Assembly (NCBI GenBank): GCA_014656495.1
Contig: BNCN01000005.1
Location: 434,001-498,000, forward strand
Source: Comamonas sp. KCTC 72670
GTDB lineage: Bacteria; Myxococcota; Myxococcia; Myxococcales; Myxococcaceae
Direction of reading: 5' to 3'
Length of the DNA stretch: 64,000 bases
The position numbers were made by a program, and so were the translations under genes. The notes beneath the pieces were generated by a model. It worked only from the letters and a program-made list of their open reading frames with translations, was not told where the DNA came from and did not search any database. Below are positions 33,111 to 41,706 of the stretch, piece by piece. How positions within the stretch are numbered: position 1 is the first letter of the stretch; each line of letters opens with the position of its first letter.

Positions 33111-33623
33111 TCAGGCCTGCGTGGGCCAGACGGCCCGCGGTTCCTCGTCGTCCTTGGCGAGCAGGATGCTGGCGCCCTCGAGCAGGTCCTCGGCGTCCAG
33201 CGCCTCCACGGCGGTGCGCACGCCCGCGTGGGCGTCCATCACCCGGCAGTAGACGCGCAGGCAGGTCTCCTGGAGTTCGCCGCCTTCGACCTCGCCGTTG
33301 CCCGTCCAGCCGAGCGCGTCCGTGAGCAGCTCCTCCACGGAGACGCGCTTCTCCACGTCGTGGCCGGTGCCCTTGCCCTCGATGGTGTACTGGACGATGA
33401 GGGTCGTCATCTCGGCGGGGTCGGGCTCGTCGTAGCCCTGGTCCACCAGGGGACCCGCGGCCTCGGCGATGACCATGTCCGGATCTTCATCCGGAGGCAG
33501 CGGGAGCTGATGGTCCTCGCCCGTTTCGCCCACGATGCCCTGGTGCACGGTGAGTGCGCCGTCATGCAGCCACGCCTCCCAGTACCGGAGCCGTTCGCCA
33601 TCCCTCTTATAGAGCTTCAGCAC
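33111..33623 (-). CDS. Hypothetical protein, WGR-like N-terminus (170 aa)
   Basis: GTG at 33623 opens LKLYKRDGERLRYWEAWLHDGALTVHQGIVGETGE, a beta-rich start recalling WGR-type domains; then an acidic helical region (EDPDMVIAEAAGPLVDQG) and a second strand-helix unit (LIVQYTIEGKGTGHD, TCLRVYCRVMDAHAG). Soluble, acidic, no signal peptide. The longer frame to 33659 adds no sensible sequence. A terminator follows. The family was not firmly identified. Confidence 0.65.
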   Translation of the reverse strand: MLKLYKRDGERLRYWEAWLHDGALTVHQGIVGETGEDHQLPLPPDEDPDMVIAEAAGPLVDQGYDEPDPAEMTTLIVQYTIEGKGTGHDVEKRVSVEELLTDALGWTGNGEVEGGELQETCLRVYCRVMDAHAGVRTAVEALDAEDLLEGASILLAKDDEEPRAVWPTQA

Positions 33624-33680
33624 GCTTCGATTCTCATGCGGTGGACCTCTGCATAGCATGGAGCCCCGGGGGCTTACGGC

Positions 33681-34448
33681 TCAGAAGGCACGGCCCTGGC
33701 CGCCATCCACGGGCAGGGTGGCGCCTGTCACCCAGCGTGCGCGTTCCGAGCAGAGGAAGGCGACCACGTCCGCCACTTCCTCGGGGGTGCCGAAGCGGCC
33801 CCAGGGCAGCTCGTCCCGCACCAGCTTCGCGACCTTCTCCGGGTCCGCCTTCTGGCGTTTGTCCCAACTGCCGCCGGGGAAGAGGATGGAGCCGGGGGCC
33901 ACGCCGTTGACGCGGATGCGGTACTGGGCCAGGTCCACCGCCATCTCCTTGGTGAGCGCGGTGATGCCGGCCTTGGCGGTGGTGTAGGGCGCGCTGGTGG
34001 CGTACTCGCGGCCGTAGATGGAGTTGAGGTGGACGATGCAGCCGCCCTTCTCGCGCATGACCTCCACGGCGCGCTGGCTGCACCACACGGCGGACAGGAG
34101 GTTCCGGTCCAGGACGGAGGTCCACTGCTCGGCGGTGGCCGAGTGGAACGCGCCCGCGCCGCCGCTGCCGCCCACGTTGTTGACCAGGATGTCCAGCGTG
34201 CCGAAGGCGCGCACGGCGGCGTCGACGGCGGCCACCGCGCCGGCCTGGGTGGCCACGTCCGCCACCACGGTGGCGACCTCGGCGCCGTCCGCGCGGAGCT
34301 GCGCGGCGGTGGCTTGCAGGGCCTCCTCGCCGCGCGCGCTGATGCACACCCGCACGCCCTCGCGGGCCAGCGTCGCCGCGATGGCCCGGCCAATGCCCCG
34401 GCTGCTGCCGGTGATGAGGGCTGTCTTTCCTCGGAGCTCCAAGTCCAT
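33681..34448 (-). CDS. Short-chain dehydrogenase/reductase (255 aa)
   Basis: Classical SDR: NAD(P)-binding GSSRGIGRA near residue 14, VVADV, NNVGG near 91, and the catalytic pair in SAPYTTAKAG with an upstream serine (NSIYG); ends with the usual VTGATLPVDGGQGRAF. Substrate unknown: many SDRs of this shape are 3-oxoacyl-ACP reductase-like. The ATG at 34448 is chosen because the upstream extension lacks family features. A single gene, convergent with nothing on its 3' side. Confidence 0.9.
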   Translation of the reverse strand: MDLELRGKTALITGSSRGIGRAIAATLAREGVRVCISARGEEALQATAAQLRADGAEVATVVADVATQAGAVAAVDAAVRAFGTLDILVNNVGGSGGAGAFHSATAEQWTSVLDRNLLSAVWCSQRAVEVMREKGGCIVHLNSIYGREYATSAPYTTAKAGITALTKEMAVDLAQYRIRVNGVAPGSILFPGGSWDKRQKADPEKVAKLVRDELPWGRFGTPEEVADVVAFLCSERARWVTGATLPVDGGQGRAF

Positions 34449-34600
34449 GGGCGGGCGTTCTACTGCGCCCTCCCGCCCCTGGGGGACCTCGTGGTGCCCG
34501 GGCGTTGAGTCCTGTGCGGAGCGCCGCGAGCACGTGCGCCTGACGCGCATGGGCGCGGTGTGCCTCGGGGCTGCTCCTGGCCCGTCTCCTCAGGGGACAA

Positions 34601-34715
34601 GGTGCCGCGACCTGGTGCTCGAGGCCGCGGGCGGGGACATGGCGCCGCGAGCTGGTGCGCAAATCCGAGGGCGGGGACATGGCGCCGCGGCCTGATGTTC
34701 GAGGCCGCGGGCCGG
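34601..34715. repeat. 40-bp tandem repeat, 2.9 copies
   Basis: Units begin GGTGCCGCGACCTGG (34601), GGCGCCGCGAGCTGG (34641) and GGCGCCGCGGCCTGA (34681), exactly 40 bp apart, each ending around GGCGGGGACAT. They sit in the 282-bp gap between pgi and the SDR gene and do not keep a plausible reading frame. Candidate variable-number tandem repeat. Confidence 0.85.
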
Positions 34716-34730
34716 AGCCCGGCAGGGCGG

Positions 34731-36320
34731 TTACTTCGCCCGGAAGCGCGCCTGCGCAGGGGACGCGCCGTCGGTGCGCTCGACGCCGCGGTCCGGGTTG
34801 GCGGCCAGGTGCTGGAGCACCTTGAACACCGTCTCCACCTCGTCGGGCATGCCGATGTCCGCGGCCAACTGCTCGGCGGTGCGAGCGTCCGCGCGGGCCT
34901 CGCGCAGGCGCGCCGTCAGCTTGCGCTGGAGGTCCAGCACCACGCCCGCGGCCTTCTTGCCCGCCTCCACGCCCGGCTGGTGGTACGCGTTGATGTGCAC
35001 CAGCGTGGCGTAGAAGCCCACCGCGCGCTCGTACAGGGCAATCAGCGCGCCCACCGTGCGCGCGCTCACGTCCGGCACGGTGAGGGTGAGCGACTCGCGG
35101 TCCTTCTCGTAGAGCGCGCGCCGCGTCCCCAGCAGGAAGCCCAGCAGGTAGTCGCCGCTGGTGACGCCGGGTTCGACCTCGAACGCGCCGCCGTCGCGGT
35201 CCTTCAGCACCTCGATGAAGGTGGCGAAGAAGTTGAGCACGCCCTCGCGGAGCTGCTGCACGTAGGCGTGCTGGTCCGTGGAGCCCTTGTTCCCGTAGAC
35301 GGCGATGCCCTGGTTCACCACCTTGCCGTCCAGGTCCGTCTCCTTGCCCAGCGACTCCATGACGAGCTGCTGGAGGTAGCGCGACATCAGGAGCAGCCGG
35401 TCCTTGTACGGCAGGATGACCATGTCCTTGTGGCCCCGGCCGTCCCCGGCGTAGTGCCACATCAGCGCCAGCAGCGCGGCGGGGTTCTTCAGCGCGTCCC
35501 GCTCCCGCGTCGCCGCGTCCATGTCCTTCGCGCCGCGCAGCAGCGCGTCGATGTCCAGGCCCTGGAGCCGCGCGGGCAGCAGGCCCACCGCCGACGTCAC
35601 GGACGTGCGCCCGCCAACCCAGTCCCACATGGGGAAGGTGCGCAGCCAGCCCTGCTTCCTGGCGTGGTTGTCCAGCTCGCTGCCTTCGCCGGTGACGGCC
35701 ACCGCGTGCTTCGCGAAGTCCAGGCCCCGGGCCGCGTAGCCGCGCTCGGCCTCCAGCATGCCGTTGCGCGTCTCCTTGGTGCCGCCCGACTTGCTGATGA
35801 CCAGGGTGAGCGTCTCCGACAGCCGCTCCCCGAGCTGCGCCAGCACGCGGTCGAAGCCGTCCGGGTCCGTGTTGTCGAAGAAGGACACCTGCATCGGGTC
35901 CTTCGCCGTGCCCAGCGCGTCCGCGATCAACTGCGGCCCCAGCGCCGAACCGCCGATGCCCACCAGCAGCACGTGCGTGAAGCGCTGCGCCTTCTGCGGC
36001 TTCACCTTGCCGTCATGCACGTCCTTCGAGAAGGCGTGGATGGCGGCCACCGTGTCGGTGATCTCCTTCTGGAGCGCGGGCTCGGGGGCCAGCTCCGGGG
36101 CGCGCAGCCAGTAGTGGCCCACCTTGCGCTGCTCGTCGGGGTTGGCGATGGCGCCCTTCTCCAGCGCCGCCATGGCATCGAACGCCTCTTCCAGCCGGGG
36201 GCGCATCCGCTCCAGGTAGTCCGCGGGGAACCGCATGCGCGAGACGTCGAGCGTGAAGTCCAGGCCCGGGACGACGCACAGATAACGCTGATACCGCTCC
36301 CACAGTTCTCGCTCGGTCAT
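34731..36320 (-). CDS. pgi: Glucose-6-phosphate isomerase
   Basis: Cytoplasmic enzyme interconverting glucose 6-phosphate and fructose 6-phosphate. Seen: two SIS-type domains with [41 protein letters not shown], the signature [33 protein letters not shown] and the C-terminal [16 protein letters not shown] with the catalytic lysine region. 529 aa is at the bacterial norm. Gene is monocistronic with a GC-rich repeat region after it. Confidence 0.95.
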   Translation of the reverse strand: MTERELWERYQRYLCVVPGLDFTLDVSRMRFPADYLERMRPRLEEAFDAMAALEKGAIANPDEQRKVGHYWLRAPELAPEPALQKEITDTVAAIHAFSKDVHDGKVKPQKAQRFTHVLLVGIGGSALGPQLIADALGTAKDPMQVSFFDNTDPDGFDRVLAQLGERLSETLTLVISKSGGTKETRNGMLEAERGYAARGLDFAKHAVAVTGEGSELDNHARKQGWLRTFPMWDWVGGRTSVTSAVGLLPARLQGLDIDALLRGAKDMDAATRERDALKNPAALLALMWHYAGDGRGHKDMVILPYKDRLLLMSRYLQQLVMESLGKETDLDGKVVNQGIAVYGNKGSTDQHAYVQQLREGVLNFFATFIEVLKDRDGGAFEVEPGVTSGDYLLGFLLGTRRALYEKDRESLTLTVPDVSARTVGALIALYERAVGFYATLVHINAYHQPGVEAGKKAAGVVLDLQRKLTARLREARADARTAEQLAADIGMPDEVETVFKVLQHLAANPDRGVERTDGASPAQARFRAK

Positions 36321-36415
36321 GGCGCGTGGCTTAGCGCCTCCGTGCGCAAGTGGGAAGCCGGACGCGAGTGTCGATGTGCATCCCCGTCATCGCGGCCGGC
36401 CGGGTGCTCAACACC

Positions 36416-37324
36416 TCACACGGAGGGCCGGGCCGCCTCGGTGCCCGAGGGGGCGGGGGGCGGCGTCTCCGAGGCCACCGGGGCCTCCGGCTTCCAGGCC
36501 GGATTGCGGAAGACGTAGCTCAAGCGGTGCTTCAGGGGGCCGGGCCTGGCGGCGTCGCGCGCGATGGCGGCGAACTCGTGGAAGGCGATGCGCACGGGAT
36601 TGAACGTCGTCAGGTTCTTCGTCAGCCCGTACACGGGCTTCTCGCCCTCCGGCTCGAAGGTGCCGAAGAGCCGGTCCCAGATGATGAGGATGCCCGCGTA
36701 GTTCTTGTCGAGGTAGCGCGGGTTGGACGCGTGGTGCACGCGGTGGTGCGACGGCGTGTTCAGCACCCACTCCAGCGGACGCGGCAGCCGGCCAATGGCC
36801 TCGGTGTGAATCCAGTACTGGTAGAGCAGGCTGATGGACTGCTGCGCGACAATCATCACCGGGTGGAAGCCGAGCAGGGCCAGCGGCGCCCAGAAGATGA
36901 AGCTGGTGGGCGGCGTCCACGTCTGCCGCAGCGCCGTGGACAGGTTGTAGTGCTGGCTGGAGTGGTGCACCACGTGGGAGGCCCAGAAGAAGCGGCTCTC
37001 GTGGTGGACGCGGTGGAACGCGTAGTAGCAGAGGTCGTCCGCGAGGAAGAGCAGCACCCAGGCCAGCACGCCGGTGCCCATGCGCAGCGGCGTGAGGTGG
37101 TAGAGCGCCAGGTAGCCCGCGAAGGCCACGCCCTTCCACAGGACGTTGATGGCCACGTTGCCCAGGCCCATGGAGAGGCTGGCCGCCGTGTCCTTCAGGG
37201 TGTGGCCCACCATGGGACGGCCCTCGTCCCGCAGCTTCTTCACCCAGAACGCCTCGGCGACCACCGTGAGGGCGAACACGGGAATCGCGAGGGCGATGAG
37301 GTCGGGGATGTGGGGTGCGTCCAT
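36416..37324 (-). CDS. Sterol desaturase / fatty acid hydroxylase family membrane protein
   Basis: Four to five membrane helices and the three histidine boxes of diiron fatty acid hydroxylases: FHRVHHESRFFW, HVVHHSSQHYNLS and HHRVHHASNPRYLDKNYAG, followed by the conserved IWDRLFGTFEPE. Members hydroxylate or desaturate lipids in the membrane; the closest look is to the alkylglycerol monooxygenase/ornithine-lipid hydroxylase type. 302 aa. The TetR gene 24 bp upstream is on the same strand, so the regulator and enzyme probably form one operon. Confidence 0.9.
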   Translation of the reverse strand: MDAPHIPDLIALAIPVFALTVVAEAFWVKKLRDEGRPMVGHTLKDTAASLSMGLGNVAINVLWKGVAFAGYLALYHLTPLRMGTGVLAWVLLFLADDLCYYAFHRVHHESRFFWASHVVHHSSQHYNLSTALRQTWTPPTSFIFWAPLALLGFHPVMIVAQQSISLLYQYWIHTEAIGRLPRPLEWVLNTPSHHRVHHASNPRYLDKNYAGILIIWDRLFGTFEPEGEKPVYGLTKNLTTFNPVRIAFHEFAAIARDAARPGPLKHRLSYVFRNPAWKPEAPVASETPPPAPSGTEAARPSV

Positions 37325-37348
37325 GGTGGGACCTCCTTGGCGACGGAC

Positions 37349-38014
37349 TCAGGCCCGCGCGCGGCGGCGAGGCCGCCCCAGCGCGGGGAGAAAGGCGTTG
37401 CGCATGAACTGCGTGAGCGCATCCAGCATGCGGCGGTGCGCCGGGTCGTTCGGCCGGGCGCTGCCTCCCACCGCGGCGCCCTGCACCGCGTCCAGGGCCA
37501 GCTCCACGATGGAGTCGAAGTCCGGGTGCTCGGAGGCCTCGGGGAACAGCTCACGGGCCACGCGGTGCAGGTTCTCCCGGTGCGGCCCGTCCACGGCCGC
37601 CAACGCCTCGCGCAGCTCCGCGTCCGTGCGCGCCGCGACGTACAGCTCGATGGCCGCTTGCAGCTCCGGGCGCTGGAAGGCGGCCCACAACATGTCCACC
37701 GCCGCCGCGATGCGGTCCCCACCGGAGGGACGCGCGCCCACGCCGGCCAGGTAGTCCTGGATGAGCCGGGGGAAGAGGTGCTCCACCGCCGCGGCGAGCA
37801 GCTCCTCCTTCGTATCGAAGTGCGTGAAGAGCGCGCCCTGCGACAGGCCCGCACGTTTCGACACCTCCACCGTCGTCAGGCGGGCGTAGCCCTGCTCCAC
37901 CAGCGTCTCGATGGTGGCGTCCAGCAGCTTGCGCCGCGTCGTCTCCCGGCGCTCCTGCTGCGTGCGACGGACGGGGCGCGGGCGGCTGTCCGAGGGTGTG
38001 TTCTTCGCGGCCAT
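37349..38014 (-). CDS. TetR-family regulator (221 aa)
   Basis: N-terminal TetR HTH: RRKLLDATIETLVEQGYARLTTVEVSKRAGLSQGALFTHFDTKEELLAAAVEHLF. The C-terminal ligand domain is helical and unspecific. A 14-bp perfect palindrome (38045-38058) lies 30 bp before its start and suggests autoregulation. It probably controls the fatty acid hydroxylase gene that follows. The basic N-terminal extension (RPRPVRRTQQERR) is common in such regulators. Confidence 0.9.
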   Translation of the reverse strand: MAAKNTPSDSRPRPVRRTQQERRETTRRKLLDATIETLVEQGYARLTTVEVSKRAGLSQGALFTHFDTKEELLAAAVEHLFPRLIQDYLAGVGARPSGGDRIAAAVDMLWAAFQRPELQAAIELYVAARTDAELREALAAVDGPHRENLHRVARELFPEASEHPDFDSIVELALDAVQGAAVGGSARPNDPAHRRMLDALTQFMRNAFLPALGRPRRRARA

Positions 38015-38044
38015 TTGTCCTGGAGGATAATCTCGAACTTAGTG

Positions 38045-38058
38045 AGTGACCAGTCACT
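38045..38058 (-). promoter_or_regulatory. TetR-type operator palindrome
   Basis: AGTGAC-CA-GTCACT is a perfect 14-bp palindrome immediately upstream of the TetR gene, inside the least GC-rich part of the intergenic region (GATAATCTCGAACTTAGTG adjoins it). Size and position fit a TetR operator. Confidence 0.65.
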
Positions 38059-38354
38059 TTGTGGGGTGTGGGGGCGGATGATCCACACAGGGGCGGTCTT
38101 CTGCACCTGTCCCCGTACACGGTGGAGCCTTGGCGGAAGTGGGCGCATGAAATTGTCTTTGAGCCTGCTCACCCTCCAGACGAGAGAGCAGGGGCTCGGC
38201 GGCTGCCCACGCGGTTTTCGCCTGGGACTCGGGTATGAATCCCTTCAGGGCGGTGGGCGTGCCGAAGCCCACCGCGTCGTCCAGCAGACAGGCGCCAGGA
38301 AAATCCGCAGGGAAATACCCGCGCCACTTGCCGCCGTTTCCGCCCCGCCCCGAT

Positions 38355-39146
38355 ATGAACCTTTCAGCCCTTCTCCTTGGTTCTCTCCTGGCTTCGGCCC
38401 CCGCAGTTCCTTCCTCTTCCGCCACTGCCGCGGAGGACGTGCCCGAGGTGGGCGTCCCCTTCGCATGTGGGCGCATCCACACGGTGAGCCAGGGACACGA
38501 CACGGGAAGTCACCAACACAACGACACCCATGCGTGGGATTTCCGCATGCCGGATGGCACGCCCATCGTCGCCGCGCGCGACGGCACGGTGCGCCTGGCG
38601 CGGGGGGACAGCACCCAGGGCGGGTGTGGCGAGCAGTTCGCCAAGCACGCCAACTACGTCGTCATCTCGCATGGTGACGGGCTGGAGACGCAGTACCTCC
38701 ACTTCAGCGCGGTGGTGGTGAAGCCGGGTGACGTCGTGAAGGAGGGGCAGCTCATCGGCTTCTCCGGCTCCACCGGATGGGCCTGCGGCGCGCACCTGCA
38801 CTTCAAGGTGGCGCGTGAGAGCGGCAAGGGTTGGAACAACCCGTCCGTGCCCGCGCGCATCGCGGGGTATGGCGACCCGGTGCGCGACACCCGCGTGGCC
38901 GCGCCCCTCTGCAAGGACAACGGCACGCAGGCGCTCATGGCGAGCAACGGCGGCGCGCACACCCCGGGTCAGCCGGTGGTGTCCATGTCACCGGAGCGTC
39001 AGCAGGCGCTGCGCGGCCTCCCGCCCGGGGCGCAGAGCATCCTCGACGGCCTCTCCCAGCCGCCTGCCCAGGGTGGCCAGGGCCTCGACGAAGCGCGCAC
39101 GGCCGGCGGTACCCGCACGGCGAGCGGCCCCAGCGAGACTCGCTGA
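38355..39146 (+). CDS. Secreted M23-family peptidase-like protein (263 aa)
   Basis: Signal peptide (NLSALLLGSLLASAPAVPS) from the ATG at 38355. The M23 (LytM) core includes HAWDFRMPDGTPIVAARDGTV, NYVVISHGDGLETQYLHFSAVVV, GDVVKEGQLIGFSGSTG and the CGAHLHFKV metal motif. M23 enzymes cut peptidoglycan cross-links using zinc; the first metal ligand context (HNDTHAWDF) should be checked before assuming activity. The last 70 residues are low-complexity and overlap the GTPase gene on the other strand by 159 bp. Confidence 0.85.
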   Translation: MNLSALLLGSLLASAPAVPSSSATAAEDVPEVGVPFACGRIHTVSQGHDTGSHQHNDTHAWDFRMPDGTPIVAARDGTVRLARGDSTQGGCGEQFAKHANYVVISHGDGLETQYLHFSAVVVKPGDVVKEGQLIGFSGSTGWACGAHLHFKVARESGKGWNNPSVPARIAGYGDPVRDTRVAAPLCKDNGTQALMASNGGAHTPGQPVVSMSPERQQALRGLPPGAQSILDGLSQPPAQGGQGLDEARTAGGTRTASGPSETR

Positions 39147-40685
39147 GGCCAGCAGCGCGCCCGCTCCGGCGAGCAGCATGAAGAGGGCCCCCGCGTTGAC
39201 GAAGTAGTCCAACGGCAACAGGGGGCCTTCCACGTAGGCGCGCACCACGCGGTAGCCCACGTGTCCCAGCAGCGCCAGCAGCGGCAGGTTGATGAGCGGC
39301 AGCACCAGCCAGCGCGCGGTGCGCCACCAGCCGGCCACGGCCTCCGCGACGCCCGTGGTGGCCGTGTAGCGCCAGGCCCCCGCGCGAGCGACCCGCACCT
39401 CCTCCAGCAGCGTCTCCACGTCGGGCACGCCCAGCAGCGCGGGGTCCAACCCTCCCGCGCGTGCCACGCTGCGCGCCTCCGCCAGCGCGGTGCGCGCCGC
39501 GGCCTCCGCGCTGAAGTCGTCCTCGAAGGGCTCCACCACCGCGGACTCGGCTGCGCGCGCCCGGGTGTGTCCGCGCACCACGTCCACCACGGTCGAGGCC
39601 GCCGCCACCGCCAGCCCCGCGGGCAGGCTGCTGCGTCCCACCAGCGCCGCCGCGCCCAGCCCGCTGGCGCCCCAGAGCGACAGCCGCAACCCCCACGCCG
39701 CCGGGCCCCAGAAGCGGCCTCCGGCCTGTCGGCGCACCTCCGCCGCGAGGTGTCCGTGCGCCAGCCCCAGCCGCGAATCGAAGTCCGCGCGCAGGCCCTC
39801 CGCCGCCTTCTCCAGCCCCGAGTCCAGCGCGCCGCGCGTGCGCGACAGCAGCGCCTCCGTCTCCTTCAGCGCGGCTTCCACGCGCGTGTGGACTTCCTCC
39901 AGCGCGCCCAGCGCGTTCGTCCTGCGCACGCGCGCCGCCACGGCCTGGGTGGCCAGCCCGCGCAGGTGGAAGAGGAGCGCGCCGAACTCACCGGACACGT
40001 CCCGGCCGTCCTTCGCGGCCAGCGCGCTGATGGCGAAGACGGGCACGTCCTCCTGGGCCAGGCCGTACTGCTCGGAGGCCAGCTTGCGCACCTGGGCCTT
40101 GAGGGTGTCGCGTGACGTCTCCGACAGCTCGTCCGCGAAGTTGAGGATGAAGACGAGCGCGCGCCGCTGGGCGAACTCCGTCAGGAACTCCACCTGGGTG
40201 GCCTCGGCCACGCTGCCTCGGTGCATGACGACGAGCGCGACGTCCGCGCGCTCCAGCGCCGCGCGGGCGACCTCCCGGTGGGTGGTGGCCACGCTGTTGA
40301 GGTCCGGCGTGTCGATGAACACCTGTCCGCCCCACAGCCCCTGGGGGCCGGGGGCGTACGTCACCACCCGCGCGCCGGAGCCGGCCAGGGCCTCGGTGGC
40401 CGTGCCCTCGGGGGCGAAGACGGTGGCGGCGGTGCTGGTGGGCCGGTTGACGCCTTCTCGCGACAGGGCCTGTCCCGCCAGGGCGTTGAGCAGCGTGGAC
40501 TTGCCCGCGCCGGTGGCGCCCACCAGCGCGACGGTCAGCGGGGCGTCCTTGCGCGCCACGCCCCGCGCGTAGTCGTCCACCAGCCGCTCCAGCCGCGCCG
40601 CGTGAGGGCGCAGCGCGGGCAGCTCCAAGGCTGTCTTCAGCAGGGAACGCAGGGCATCGGGTTCGGGAAGGCTCGTCTCGTCCAC
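38988..40685 (-). CDS. Membrane-associated dynamin-like GTPase (565 aa)
   Basis: P-loop GATGAGKST (residues 56-64), G3 FIDTPDLNSV, and a G4-like ILNFADE in place of NKxD, typical of divergent dynamin/YfjP-type GTPases. A helical middle region (coiled coil around 310-370) precedes hydrophobic segments near residues 395-430 and 485-545, which would anchor or tubulate membrane. The GTG at 40685 is chosen because longer frames run into the divergent DDAH-like gene. A second GTPase of the same general type is at 51497. Confidence 0.8.
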   Translation of the reverse strand: MDETSLPEPDALRSLLKTALELPALRPHAARLERLVDDYARGVARKDAPLTVALVGATGAGKSTLLNALAGQALSREGVNRPTSTAATVFAPEGTATEALAGSGARVVTYAPGPQGLWGGQVFIDTPDLNSVATTHREVARAALERADVALVVMHRGSVAEATQVEFLTEFAQRRALVFILNFADELSETSRDTLKAQVRKLASEQYGLAQEDVPVFAISALAAKDGRDVSGEFGALLFHLRGLATQAVAARVRRTNALGALEEVHTRVEAALKETEALLSRTRGALDSGLEKAAEGLRADFDSRLGLAHGHLAAEVRRQAGGRFWGPAAWGLRLSLWGASGLGAAALVGRSSLPAGLAVAAASTVVDVVRGHTRARAAESAVVEPFEDDFSAEAAARTALAEARSVARAGGLDPALLGVPDVETLLEEVRVARAGAWRYTATTGVAEAVAGWWRTARWLVLPLINLPLLALLGHVGYRVVRAYVEGPLLPLDYFVNAGALFMLLAGAGALLASASLAGAARRAGTAGRARFVEALATLGRRLGEAVEDALRPGREAAQRLLTLR

Positions 40686-40809
40686 GTGGGGACAGCCTGT
40701 CCCGGCTGGGCCCGGGTGACTACGAAGAAGATGCGGGGAGGGTGCGCCAGCGTGCACTTCCCGGCGGGTTGGCGGCGTGGGGGCCGGGAGGAGTAGAAGC
40801 AGAGGCACC

Positions 40810-41706
40810 ATGGACCTCTTCCTCATGTCGCCTCCGGGCCGCACGTGGGCCCTGCGTGGCCGGAGCAACTTCCGCAGTCGCGAGGCCCCGCCCGTGGACG
40901 CGCTCCAGGCCCGGCGCGAATGGCTGGCGCTGGCGCGGGAAATCGAAGCGCGCGGTGGCACGGTGGTCGCGCTGCCGTCGCCCTCCGAGCTGCTGACGGG
41001 CATGCCCTACGCGGCCGAGTGTGGTCAGGTGGTGCCTCGCGAAGGCGAAGCGCCGCTGTTCATCCTGCCGCGGATGATGAGCGCGCACCGGCAGGCGGAG
41101 CGGGAGCACTGGGCACCGCTGGCCCGGGCGTTGGGCATGGAGGTGGTGGACCCGGGCGTCGGCATCTGGGAGGCCCATGGCGATGTGGCCACCTTCGATG
41201 GCGTCACGCTGTTGTTCTGGGGCGGGCGCACGACGCTCGATGGACTGGAGGCCGCCGAGCGCTACTTCCCGGGCGAGGTGCTGCGCGTGCAGGTCCGCGA
41301 GCCCGCCTTCCACGGCAACATGGCCGTGCTCCCGCTGCCCGCGGCGGACCGGCTGATGGTGTGCCCGGAGGTGATGACGGCGGAGTCCTTCGCGTCGCTG
41401 CGCGAGCGCTTCGGCGAGCCCCGCTTGCTGGTGGTGACGGAGGAGGAGATTCGCCGCTACGCGACCAACGGGCTCCCGGTGGGGCGCGACGTGCTGGCGC
41501 CCTCGGTGGTGCCGCAGCCGGTGCGGGAGCGGCTGGAGTCGCTGGGCCTGCGCGTGGTGCCGCTCACCATGCGTGAGCTGTGCGAGAAGGGCGGTGGCTC
41601 CTCGCGCTGCCTCGTGTCGCGCGCGGAGGTGGATGCAGCGGCCCTGACGATTCCCGAGGCCTTCCGGCTGTCAGCCGTCGCGAGGGACATCGATGCCGAT
41701 GGGTGA
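40810..41706 (+). CDS. DDAH/amidinotransferase-like enzyme (298 aa)
   Basis: Guanidino-group modifying superfamily: the start LFLMSPPGRTWALRGRSNFRS, the catalytic acid in GIWEAHGDV (E121), His168 in FHGNMAVLP and the nucleophile Cys267 in GGGSSRCLVSR occur in the expected order. Family members hydrolyse dimethylarginine to citrulline or act on arginine and related compounds; the substrate cannot be told. The stop overlaps the next gene by 14 bp. Soluble, no signal peptide. Confidence 0.82.
   Translation: MDLFLMSPPGRTWALRGRSNFRSREAPPVDALQARREWLALAREIEARGGTVVALPSPSELLTGMPYAAECGQVVPREGEAPLFILPRMMSAHRQAEREHWAPLARALGMEVVDPGVGIWEAHGDVATFDGVTLLFWGGRTTLDGLEAAERYFPGEVLRVQVREPAFHGNMAVLPLPAADRLMVCPEVMTAESFASLRERFGEPRLLVVTEEEIRRYATNGLPVGRDVLAPSVVPQPVRERLESLGLRVVPLTMRELCEKGGGSSRCLVSRAEVDAAALTIPEAFRLSAVARDIDADG

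Noticed and set aside
34560..36518. 652-codon plus-strand frame antisense to pgi
   Set aside because: pgi is unmistakable on the minus strand; the plus frame is His/Arg/Leu-rich as expected for a GC-rich shadow.
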